From: Brugia malayi
Lineage: Eukaryota > Nematoda > Chromadorea > Rhabditida > Onchocercidae
Direction of reading: 5' to 3'
Assembly (NCBI RefSeq): GCF_000002995.4
Contig: NW_025062289.1
Span: 1-64,000 of the forward strand
Length of the DNA: 64,000 nucleotides
Shown: positions 11,311 through 23,022 of the stretch, piece after piece
Layout: every line of letters begins with the position of its first letter
How positions within the stretch are numbered: the first letter of the stretch is position 1
Translations under genes and position numbers: made by a program
The notes under the pieces: model-generated
Told to the model about the DNA's origin: nothing
Databases searched by the model: none
Seen by the model: the letters and a program-made list of their open reading frames with translations, nothing else

Positions 11311-14300
11311 ATATTAAATCATAAAAAATCGTAAACAATTATTAAGAATGATTTTAATGTTTCAATTTGCAATGATTAGTCTGCAAACATTTTAAAAGCA
11401 AGTTTACGTCTTTGTTCTTTTTTCTTTTGTTTTAATTCAACTGCAACAAGAAATGTCCGATTGACGGATTAATGAGCTCTATTTATCCGGATTTCCCTAA
11501 CGTTAACAAATCCAGTGCTTTGTCTGAACTTTTAGTTCGGATCTTTGGCTTGGCGATCCTGCCGAAACATACGCCACACTGAAATCTTTTGCATCTGATA
11601 ATTTATTATCGGCTTGATCAAATCGAATGAGAAACTTCTACAATTGTATTACCTTCTACAAAAGTAAACAAATATTGTTTATTACTTACTGAAAGTAATG
11701 AAATTGGAAAATTTTTATAGAAAAGGAATGCAAAAGTAATATTATTCTGCGACAATTAGCATGAAAAATAGTCATTCATCACCTTCCACTTAATTTAATA
11801 GCTCCTTAAGTGCTACAAGTTAATTTATCACTTTTATCACATATATTTAATACGTCATTCTATTCTATTAAGAGGAAACTTTTTTTAACCTTTCATACAA
11901 ATTTATGTTCAAAATTAAATGATAGCTTCTATAACAAATTAAAGGTAATATCGTTAGTGAAATCAATGTATGTATTAGCAAAAGCTTAACTTTTCTCACA
12001 ATTACTTTTTGCAATGCATTAAAAAATGTTTGAGGTTAATCGATGATATTTGATTTAATATAATTTAATTTTTTTTTTTTTTGATGTTTATTTTTATAAT
12101 TAAGAAATGGTAAATTATCCTGAATGCATGATTGCATGATGCAATCCTTAAGCATGCATGCATATCAGTAACATATAAAAAATTTTTTAGTAAATTGCAA
12201 GCATTACAGGTATTAGAGATGTAATAATAATAGAAACAGTATTGTCACATCATTTCATTTCAGGTGGCCTTCATCTTGAATTCCATTTTGCTATCACTCA
12301 AAATAGATCCCAGTATATTTTTTGTTATCATTTCTTTCTGCAAATTAGCATTTACAGTTTCACTGATATAATAGAAAGATTATAATGCAAATTATGTTAA
12401 AGCAAACAGTGAAAAACAAATTTAAAATCCAAAAATTTCAGCTTTTTCTTTTTGTAAACTAAAATTTGAAAGATTTATTCATTCAATTTGTTTTTCTTTT
12501 TGAAATGAAAAGAATGAAACTTAACAAAGCAAAAGCAAAGCTTGCATATAAGAAACAACATCTATGATGGTAATGACATCAGTTTAACTTTTAAATAAAG
12601 TACTATTTAAATGTGTTCCTTCAAAATTTCTTTCAGAAATCCTTTGTTCCTTATTGAAAAAATTTTCAAATGTTGATAAAGTGCGCCTTGTTAACTTCTC
12701 TCGAAAAACTCTCGAAAAATCTTTATGTTTATTTATTAGCTTTTCGCTGATTCTTACAAGCTATACCTTTCTATTCGAATCAACATTTTTCATTTTTTTC
12801 ATTTTTAAGTTTAAAAGTGTAAAAAAATTTTTTTCTACATTCCAAAAAAAATTTTACTAAATGATAAATAACTCTAAAATAATAAAACTTACTTCAATCA
12901 AATAATACCTTCTTTCGTCAGTTTCAATTTTCAGGAATGCAACAACAATTTTGACTTAGATTAAATAATTGTACATTTAGACAAACAGAAATGAACTGAT
13001 AAGATGCGGAAGCGTAATGAAAAGATGAAGCCGGAATAAGTTATTTGTAGTGAAATTTTACTATACACATATTAATTACATGATTTCTCATTTATTTTTT
13101 ATAGAAATATTTCGAAAAAAAAAAAATGCAATGCAAATAGTTTATTGCAATGCAAATAGATAGGCTAACGATCTAAATAATACTTATTACTTAGCTGACT
13201 AATAATTTAAGCAATATCACCTGATATGATTAACCTATTAATCAGTTTTCTTATCTTAATATTTCTTTAGCAATGTTCGTTGTGATTATAAATTAAATCA
13301 TCCATCAAAGTGCATTATTAAAAGAAAATCTTTTCTTAAAAAAATTTCTTAAGTGCTAATATCTGTATGCAAAGCCCTATTAAACTAAGGTTCGATATAT
13401 TAAAGATTGTTTACATTATGTTCAATCATTTCAAATATATTTCCATCAAACTAACTTGATGATTTCTTTTATCCAACCTGATATCACCGATATGTCACGA
13501 ATTTGTCCTATTACAATAAAATATATATTACAATAAAATATCTTAATAGTTTTTAATGATTTGTAACATTTCAATCACAGCGCAAGAAAGATGTTGTTTA
13601 TGTGTATAAAATCAATTTGATTACAAAGTTTTAATTTTAAAATATAGAAATTCAAAAAAAAATGAAATTTGATAGTTTAATAAATAATATATGTTATTAA
13701 AACTTCTAAATCTCTTAGTTTGAAAAGTTTTTATATTTGAATGTGTGCCTAAATCAAAAAATAGAAGAAATAGAAGAAATTTCAACACGTAGAAATTGTA
13801 TCTTTTTATATTTTGGTATTCAAATTTATCAGATAATCAGAAACTTTGATAGAAAAATTTAATTCTAGTCAAGCAGATATAAATGAGTAAAATAAAATAA
13901 TACAAAAGGAATACAAAATGCAAATTAAAAAAAGGAAAAAATTTAATTAGAAATCGATAAAAAATTTTTGAACTAATTGCGTGCCAAAACATTGAAGCAA
14001 TTTATTTCTTTATTAAAATTTACAAGTTTGTTATTAAATAATTTAGAAGTCAACATTGCTTCATATCCATTCACAGAAAATTTTGAAAAAGATTTACCTG
14101 TAGAATAGTCTATAGAATAGAATCTTTTGTGTAATTTTGAAAACAAAATTTCATATTTATTAAGTGAATCATTTTTAATTTAACCATTTATAAGACAAAA
14201 CCTGATCAGGTTTCAATAATTTATTTTCAGCTTTGCATAACAAATTTAAAATTCCATCTTCTCCTAAATTCTTTTTTCCCTCCCTTGTCACTTCATTAAT

Positions 14301-14372
14301 TTCAATAATAATATAACTATCCATCATTTTGTACATTAATTGATCAACTAGCATGTTTCATCGTCCAAAGTG
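11311..14372. other. AT-rich spacer, nothing firm
   Basis: This is mostly low-complexity AT-rich DNA. A less AT-rich patch at about 11450-11600 has a minus-strand opening of about 35 codons, which I cannot assign to a family. A short direct repeat of GCAATGCAAATAG lies near 13130-13160. I see no convincing exon. Confidence 0.5.
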
Positions 14373-14382
14373 ATATTTTCAG
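14373..14382 (+). promoter_or_regulatory. Putative spliced-leader acceptor of the GT14 gene
   Basis: ATATTTTCAG ends 7 bases before the ATG at 14390. It fits the nematode 3' splice consensus, and no coding exon precedes it, so it is a plausible trans-splice site. It also supports the choice of start codon. Confidence 0.55.
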
Positions 14383-14389
14383 AATTTAA

Positions 14390-17300
14390 ATGAAACCTGA
14401 AATGTTCTCGATAACTAACTTATCAGTCATTTCTCTACTTATTACAATTCAACTTCTGCTCATCTTCCATCATATTTATGTCTGTGAGTTTTGCAAAATT
14501 TTATCACTGGTAATTTCGGTATCATTTGGTACCTTTCTGAAAGTAGAAATTATTCTCACAATTATTTTTTGATAATATTTTTCACCAGCAGCTTTTACAT
14601 TTTTTAGTAGGAGATGGTGAAGTAACTACGGTAACAGCACATGATGGACTAACTACAGAAACTCAACCGGATGGGTTAACAGCAGGAACTCAACCGGATG
14701 GACTAACGGCGGTAACTGAACAGGGTGCAGGAACTGATGAATCTATGCGTTTACTGCCTCTCATTCAAGAACATTCACCATCGAAAAAGATTGTGATGCA
14801 GCAATAACTGATCCGGCAGTAGCAACCGAATTAACTTCAGTAAATGAATTTCTATTACTGTTTTGCATAATCTTCAAATTTTGCTTTTATTTTTTTTATA
14901 GCAATTTATAAATTTATCTAACATTTGATGAATTTTAGATTTTCTTTTTAATTGATATATCTGCAAGATATTTTTATAAATTGTTTTAAAAATTACATAT
15001 GTATATAAATAAAGATAACATTTTGAAATTTTTTTTTTCTATTAATAAAAAATTTGTGCAAAAATTTTTGTGCTGAAGTAATCAGGAAAATTTTTCAGAA
15101 ACCATACACTGTTGATTCTGATAAAGCAGATGCAAATATTAGCAATTCATGTGAGGATATCAAACAACGTGGATTATATCCGGAAAATCCTGCAAGTGAT
15201 GACGAGAAAGATTTTCCAATTGTTTTCATCCGAGTTGTTTACAGAGTAAGTTCATATGAATAATTTTTTTTTTACCGTAGAAAATAAAAATTTTCCACTA
15301 AATTTTAAAATTGTCATTACTATTTTATTTATATGTTTCCAATTTTCTTTCTTCAAATCGTCGTTTTTATTCAAATTTTCCTAAAGAATAGAAAATATAC
15401 ACAAAAAAAAAACAAACAAAGATTATACCATTCTTACTTTCATTTGTATTTCGAATTTAACAATTTGCAATTTAATGCACACTTACAAATAAATTATCAT
15501 TGTTATCATCAAAATTTACAATGATAATTTGTACATTCGCTTAATATTTAATCAATCAAACATTTTTTTTTTTTTCTAAAAGATCGAAATATCATTTAAA
15601 TAAAAAAAAAAAAGAGTTATTTTCTATTTGCCCTTGTATATGCTAACATTATTGCGAATTTGTAATGAATTTTAATTTAAATTAAAATTGATTGATAAAT
15701 TAAAATAAAATTAAAAAATTTTTTAGGCCTATCACATCCAGGAATTGCTATTTAATTTGATGTATGCTCCACAGAATTTATATTGCTATGCGTTGGATAG
15801 TAAATCAAGTCCACTATTTCATGAACAAATGAGAAATTTGTCAAAATGTTTCCCAAATGTAATTTTAACTGAAAATGAATATGAAGTGGACAGTGCAGAC
15901 ATAATATGACTAAAAGTTATATGAAATGTTTGGAAACTGTATCAGAGAAACCTGCATGGAAATATGCTATCTTACTTCAGGTAAACAATAATTTATGACA
16001 CATTTAGTAATTGCTTGAAAATTATAAAATTTAGCAAAAAAGTATTACAATTAATCTAACACACACACAAACACATATGCATGCACATGCACACACATGC
16101 AATACATGCACATACATGCATTCCATGCGCTGCTGCATAATTTATTAAAACAATTGTGCACAGTTTGAGAGAGCAATTTTTCAGCTAAAAATTCTTTTAT
16201 ATATATATATATATATATATATGTTTATTAAGTAAAGAAAAGAAGTCACTTCATTCAACTTAATTAATAACTTTTATTTTAATTAATAATTTTATTTTAA
16301 TTAGTAATTTTATTCTAATTAAAGACATAACGAAAGATTCGCATAAAATGGAATGTATTTTTATAGAATGATGATTTCCCAATAAAAAGTAATTATGAAT
16401 TGGTCAAAATATTGGATATACTTAATGGTAGTAATGCAATTAATGTTGGAAGACCATATCGTCATCGTGTACCGCAACATATCGATTGGAGTTATGCTGG
16501 TTTAAACCTTTTTAAAGGTTTGGTATAAATTTAATTTTGCAAAAATTTAAATTGAAATCTGATATTCTTCCCAAATTTTTACATTAATATTTTAAATTTT
16601 CTGCAAAAAGAAAAAAAAATAAAATACTATGGTAGTTGAATGAAATGATAATTTGATAATATTTTATCATTCCCATTGTCGTATTATGCATATAAATATA
16701 ATTACAGATTCAAGCAAAAATGTTCCCGATTCACGTCTAAAACTTGCTAAAGGAAGTCCATCTGTTGCATTGTCGAGAGGTTTTGTAGAGTATGTAACGA
16801 ATGAATTGAATTTAACAACACTTATTAACATTTTTGACTCGAAACCATTTGGAACTGATGAAATGATCTTCCAAAGTTTACATTCCGATGATGCTTTAGG
16901 TTAATTTTAATTTTAAACATAAAAGATTTCACAGAAAGACAGAAATTAGGGAAAAAAAGAACCATATAAGATGAAAATTATTCTTGAATTTAACAAAATA
17001 TATTCAACAATGAAATGTTGCTTAGAATAAATGATCCAATTTCTAATATTAGACAAAATTTGAAATAAATAATTACTGCATTTACAGATGCTCCTGTGCT
17101 TTACAAGAAAATGCCTTGATGAACAAAGCGATTTTACCACTAGGTTAGTTCAAAAGTAATTTTAATCTAATATTTTCTACTATATCATCACAGAAATGAT
17201 ATCATTCAATAAAAGGAAGAATGTAATAATTTACAGATAGCATTGTTTGTAATCTCAAAATTTAATACTTTTATAATTTCTTATCCTTTTTTTTTCTCTT

Positions 17301-17683
17301 GTTTTATACAAAAAAAAAGTAAGTAAGTAAAGAAAAAGAATTATGAACTGATCATTAATTAGAATTAATTAATTGTAATATATAATAGATATGTATCGTG
17401 GTCCTGGTCAAATCGAACATGTAAAAGTGGCAATTATCGACATAGTGCATGCGTATTTGGTGTTGCTGATTTGAATCATTTGGAAAATATTCAGCATTTA
17501 TTCGCTAATAAAATGTTATCAGAAAATGATTATGGAGCGATTGCTTGTTGGGCAATGCGTTTCTCTAAACGAATTGCAAGCAAATCAACTGTTGATTTCG
17601 AGAGTTACAAGCAAAGTCAAATTGTACGATTTAATCATGATAAAGAAATGTGGAGAAAAAATATATCAATGTTTGAGTGCTAA
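14390..17683 (+). pseudogene. GT14 core-2/I-branching N-acetylglucosaminyltransferase, frame-broken
   Basis: Enzymes of this family add beta-1,6-linked GlcNAc branches to glycans in the Golgi. Likely exons are 14390-14509, 14589-14839, 15099-15245, 15727-15980, 16367-16517, 16708-16899, 17088-17143 and 17389-17683. Exon 1 gives a short N-terminus and one hydrophobic segment (VISLLITIQLLLIF), as in a type II Golgi anchor. Exon 2 is a Thr-rich stem with repeated TQPDGLT. Family landmarks follow: IVFIRVVYR, YAPQNLYCYALD, NDDFPIKSNYELV, KGSPSVALSRGFV, GTDEMIFQSL (holding the Asp-Glu pair that aligns with the catalytic Glu of core-2 enzymes), and SGNYRHSACVFGVADL near the end. The frame is lost at least three times. 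One break is in exon 2 (about 14750), one in exon 4 at about 15898 (a missing G in GCAGACAT), and exon 7 has missing bases near 17095-17102. Either a decayed copy or a miscalled live gene; the clean neighbouring genes favour decay. Confidence 0.82.
16053..16222. repeat. CA-rich and TA microsatellites in an intron
   Basis: A degenerate CA/ATGCA-rich tract (about 16055-16130) is followed by a pure TA run at about 16198-16222. Both lie in the intron between exons 4 and 5 of the GT14 locus. Confidence 0.85.
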
Positions 17684-19110
17684 AAGATGAAATTAAAATG
17701 CTTATGTATTATTTTGAGGAAAAACTGAAGCAGTGATAAAATGTAAAGATAATGAATTATAAATTGCAAATGCATACTATTTAACAATTAGCACATCAAT
17801 TAAACAAAACAAATGGGATATTATTGTAAGTCTTAACATCTTACTAACTAATCAATTTTGATAATGGCAAATTATAGCAAATATGAAAGAAGTTTTTAAA
17901 TTGTCAGTATAAAAACTCGGTATCAACTATCAAATAAGACAAAATAGATTCAAGTATTCTTAATTAGTAATTTAAATAATCTTAACTCGATATCGACATT
18001 AAAATTTGATAGTAGCAGACACAAAGGAGTCAGAAGAAAAAAAAACATATTACAGCGATGAATAAAATATTTCTAAAAATATGAGAAGCGATGAAAATAA
18101 GGAAACCAAATGTAATGGTGACAGTATTTAATTAGAGTATTTGCAAAAGTCGATATTATAAAGAATACCTTGAATGAATGCGAAGAAAAAGAAATATATT
18201 TGTAAACATGTCCCAAACTGAAGAGTTATCGACCTTCATACAAGCAGTTCCTTTAAATAAAAAAACAAATCTTGATGCCCTAAATTCCATTGGGATTATT
18301 TGTAACTACAAAGACAAAACTTTCCTCATCTGTTAACAATTTGTTCTTGGGTGATATCACAAGAAATGATTGCTGACAACAAATTTGCGCCTCTTTTGTG
18401 CGCTAGGATTATCATGCTTTGTATCCGGTATGCATTTCATTCATCATTACTATGTTGTGTTTGAAATCGAATTTTTTATTTTGAAAATTAAAAATATAGC
18501 ATAAAAAAAGGATACTATGAACAAAATAAAAGCAGCATATCATTTAGGTATATGATATAATCAAACAACATTTGGTTGAACATCAGTTCTTTACTGATTA
18601 GATCAATGACCAGAAACTCCACATGCAAATCTAAAACATTGTACATAGCTAAGTTCAGACTGCAGAAGTTTTTTGTCATCTACTCAACAAACCATTGTAG
18701 ATGAGTGTTGTAGATGAGTGATATAAGGTCTCTCAAAAACAAAGCGATTAATATTTTATATAAAAAATCAGGCAAAAGTCAATAAAGTCTGATACGAGAT
18801 CAGAGAATCAGAGATATGTGCAGAAGTAAACAAAATATGCATAGAAATTGAACAAGCGTCACTGGTGATATCTTTATACTCATAAAGTCTGAAATTTGAA
18901 ATTCTCTCCCTTGGAAAAAGGAGTTCTGGAAAAAGTTTTCCCGTCAAACTTTAAAATGTCCACCTATTCAATGATAAAAAGATGAATAATTTACAGAGAA
19001 ATATAAACAAGTCTACAAGTGTCTCTTGCCAGCAAAAATCAAAAGACACAACAAACAAACTATGAAAAATAATTCACAAGCAATGCCTGTCAATGACACT
19101 TCCTTTATAC
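17684..19110. other. Intergenic, nothing recognised
   Basis: This 1.4 kb stretch between the GT14 locus and the 3' end of the minus-strand POLE3 gene shows no exon, RNA gene or repeat that I can support. A short tandem TGTAGATGAGTG occurs near 18705. Confidence 0.5.
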
Positions 19111-20022
19111 TTAATCATCATCATCCATAATAACATCTAACAACATTTTTTTTATTCCAGATTCATCTGAGGCAGTCGTGGAATTTGCAAGATCGGAAAT
19201 TCCATCTCTCTGTGAAGCATTTCTTAGGATCTCTAGCATGGATGGATCATTATTTTGTCCACGTCCCGCTTTTCGTTTTTTCACTTCCTCATTCCTTTGC
19301 TGCTTGTTGGCTTTCCATATTTCCACTGCTTCCTTTACCTGCAGTTATTAAAATTAAAATAATATCCTGTGAACAGTATTAAGAAAGAAGACAAATGGAT
19401 AAACGCCCGGTGATGAAAGATTGTGTTGGCTCACACATTCCTTTTTTATAGGCAAACTGGTCGGAGAGAAAACAAGAAAGGTCAAACGACAATCGTATTC
19501 CTTCTTTTATTCATTTCACCAGATCTATTTCTAGCAATCAGTAAATGCCAAAGACCTAATAAATATGAACTTTAATAAATGTGAACCGGTTTCTCCAACT
19601 CTTCACATTCCAAAACTCGCACCGCATTCAATACATCCAACGCAGTAACCGTCTTGCGTTTGTTAGATACTGCACATTCTTGAGCATACGTCGCAGCATG
19701 CAAAATGAAAACTGTTGCAGCACGAGCTATCGCTATTCGTGCATCCTACAATGTCAATAATTTTGATTCTATACTTCATAAGCTGTTTATTCATTGTTAA
19801 AATGGAAAAGGCTTCAAAAAGAAAAAAAAAAAAAGAACAAAACCAACAGCACAATGAATATTGATAAGAAAAAACAACAAAAAAGTCACAAAAACTCCAT
19901 TCATCCTCTAAAATACTGCAAACCTTAGAAATGATAACACCAGGGGGTAATGCATCCTTCACTAAACGACCAATCACAGTTTGTGGCAGCCGCAAATCCT
20001 CAGCTACATCTCCGTCCGCCAT
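19111..20022 (-). CDS. pole3: DNA polymerase epsilon subunit 3 / CHRAC17-like histone-fold protein
   Basis: POLE3 pairs with POLE4 in DNA polymerase epsilon and with CHRAC15 in the CHRAC remodeller, acting in the nucleus. Three exons join in phase: 20022-19924, 19745-19587 and 19338-19111, giving 161 residues against 147 in human. The N-terminus (EDLRLPQTVIGRLVKDALPP, then GVIISK) matches the POLE3 pattern LPNAVITRIIKEALPDGV. Exon 2 encodes the rest of the histone fold (DARIAIARAATVFILHAAT, KRKTVTALDVLNAV). Exon 3 has KEAVEIWKANKQQRNEE and a charged tail ending in MDDDD, as in the acidic tail of POLE3. All splice sites are GT-AG (for example AAG|GTTTGC and TTGTAG|GATGC) and the frame is clean. 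The ATG at 20022 is the first in frame with the conserved block. Confidence 0.9.
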
Positions 20023-23022
20023 TTCAGCAGTAACCTCTTTTTCTTAATAAAAAAAAAAAAAAAAGGAATCAAGACATTTTATTTAGTGTGGATAAATTGT
20101 AGCACAAATTTTAGTACATATTACTCCAAGAATGTATCACCACAAAAAGAAAGAAATATAAATCAGTTTTCAATCACTAATGAGAGACTAAAGAAATCGT
20201 ATCTCATTGAAGTCAGTTTATGCAATATACAAACTGCGTATGTTACGTGATTACATCTCAACAGCAATCAAAAATGCATCATTTTAAAGACATCAGTCAA
20301 ATTCTCTCTTCCAAATTAAAAATCCACATAATCCCATCCACTCACCTATTTCCATCTTCCCAAGTTGAATTCACTCAAAAAACTTTTCAAAAAAAACTTC
20401 CTATGCCGAATTTTAAGAATGTTAAAATTCGTAATATTAAAGTTCGCGCTTCCATTTGAAAAAATTATCCCACACTTTTTTTATCTTCTTTTTATGTGTG
20501 TGTGTGTTTTTCTGGCTTGTCTGTTATTGGATAATTTATCGTAATAATTTCAAAATGAAATTTCTATGATATATTTTTTTCTTCATATGGAATATTTTGA
20601 AAAAAATGAATAATTCGTTAGAAGATATTTTAATAGTTTATTTCCATTTTAATTGAACATTTAAATGATCACAAAGTAAAAATCAAAAGTTTTTACTATC
20701 ATTTTGTGGACTATTCATTATACTAAACCATATGAATAAAAATTTAAAAAAAGAAAAAGGAAAACAGAAAAATTATTCTTCTTAAAAAAAAGTGGATTAC
20801 TGAAGATTATTCGTAAAACCGGATTTCATCAATTTAAAAATTGTGCAGTGAAAGCGATAGTTCTTTCCTCTTTTTTCGTCCATTTTCTTTTCATTTAAAA
20901 TTTTTTGGTGTAATAAAAGAATTCTTTCTGAAAAATGTGGAAACACGATACAGAGATCAAAGGTGAAATGAGATGCATAAGATATCACTCTCGAATGTTT
21001 TACAATATCAAACAAGTTTTCTTCGCAAATCTTACAGTGTAAAAATCATCTCAATCAATTTCTGATTAAAAATTTTTGAATTTAGTAAAGCAATTCTAAA
21101 AATACAGCTCAGAAAAAAAAATAAAACTAAAAAGATGAAGAATTCATTTGAAAATAATTGCAGATGTGTAACATCTGCAATTAATAATAAATTAATAATT
21201 TCTTAACTAAAGAAATTAATAATAATTTCTTTAATTTAAATTTGGGACGAAAATGAGCTAATAAATGTTATATGCATATAATAATGATAACTATTCAATT
21301 TTTTCATAAAACTAAAATTTAAACTCTCAAATTAGTCATCAAAGATCATTTAGTTAAGGTATAAGTAATAACAAAAATATTAGAGGTATGCTTGGAGATA
21401 ATTCTGTCATACTGTGTTTTTTTTTTTCCTTTTTTTTTCATTTTGAAATTTATTCATAGCGTTAAATTTGAGTAGTTTAGTAAAAAGTTTCTTTTTGTGC
21501 TCTCCCATATCTATCATTTGTTACTTTTATAAATTCTTAAATTGTGACTCTTCTAAAGTTGCAAAGATTATTTTTAAGAATGGAAAATAGTTTATATTAT
21601 TTTTTTTGTCTTTTTTGCTGCAAAAAAAAAAAAAAAAGAATGTTGGAAATCAGGATTGACCTTAGATAGATAAAAGTAAAATTAATTTAATAATTCCAAC
21701 CCATTCATTTTAATTTGAAAGCTACCAATTTTCCGTTGCGTTTAATTTCAAACAAATAATTGAGGACGATCGAAGAAATTCTTGTTAACGATATTTGTAT
21801 TTTATTCAATTTATTTATTTACAAGTGAAATATGATTGTAAAATTGTTTCCGACAATTCAGAATGATAAAACTTTGATAATGTTCATTTTTAATTATTTA
21901 TTCAAATCAAATAAAAATTTTCATTGTCAAAAATTGCTTCACACTAATTTTTTTGTCTTTCTTACAATGGCTTTCTTTTTTTTTCTTTTTTTTTTCATCA
22001 TGCAACATTGACTTAATTTTCAAGTCTTATAACCGGTTTAAAAAAAAGAGAAAAGGAAAAGAAGCAACAAAGGAAATTTTGAATTTATTCTCTGATAATA
22101 ATATAAAGGTGTACCATTTGTCCATACATGAATCAGTTAAAAAAATTTTTTTTTCTTTTTTTAAATTTCTTCCTTTTTGATACATATAATGGAGTGATAA
22201 TAGCATAGCAATTAGTGTTAATTAATAATAATATTAATTAATTTTTCTTATTAAAAATTAAAAACATCGTTCATAATGTTATGGAAATAAGACTTACAAT
22301 ACTAATTTCAAGTTTAAATCAAAAAAAAAAATCCTTTTTTTTTATTATCATTAACATTTCAATTATTCAAAAGTTACTTTATCCTTTACAGAATTCAATT
22401 GCTTTATTCGATTGAATTTTCAAATAAGAAAAAAGAAAAAAAAAAGGGAAAGACATTTTTCAAACAATGACAATTAATGATGATAATGAATGAAAAGACG
22501 GATATTATTGGTCAGTGTAAGGACAGAAATGAGGTGGAGTTGATGGTGAATCGAAATATATGATTAAACCGGTTACAATTGCTATTCAAAAGAGCCCATC
22601 GTTTCATTCTTTCTGGTTGTATTAAATTAACCAATCTGATCTCATCTAATCTAGTTCCTGGTTAACTTTTCATCTATTTCAATCTGGTTCTGTTAAACTT
22701 TTTAGCTATTTACTAATCTAATTCTCGAAAATATTTGTTCAAGACTTAAACCATTCATCTAAATATTTACTTCAAACTATCTATATTCAAGCTATCAATA
22801 TTTCTAATCATATTCATTATGATATTACAAATTTCTATTCAAACAATCTATCATCAAGTATATTGTTGCAGTTATCTGAATTAAACTATTATATTATCTG
22901 AATTAAACTATTATTGAGAGAGAGAATTATCACTAAAATTTATTTATTTATTTACATCATTTCCATCATTCATATATTTGCTCAAAATAATGTGTGAATA
23001 GGAAAAGTGCTTCTTCTAACAA
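20023..23022. other. AT-rich intergenic stretch
   Basis: It holds homopolymer runs and no coding exon that I can support. The 12-bp palindrome at 21156-21182 is described separately. The segment just above 20022 presumably carries the POLE3 promoter, but I see no recognisable element. Confidence 0.5.
21156..21182. repeat. Perfect 12-bp inverted repeat with 3-base loop
   Basis: AATTGCAGATGT, then GTA, then ACATCTGCAATT: a complete hairpin in intergenic DNA. It is followed by further imperfect AT palindromes to about 21240. It could be the tip of a small inverted-repeat element or a chance structure. Confidence 0.9.

Noticed and set aside
12654..12860. Hydrophobic plus-strand opening
   Set aside because: A Phe-rich translation of T-runs, with no conserved feature.
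20220..20459. Small plus-strand opening upstream of POLE3
   Set aside because: No domain, signal peptide or splice evidence; the composition matches the spacer.
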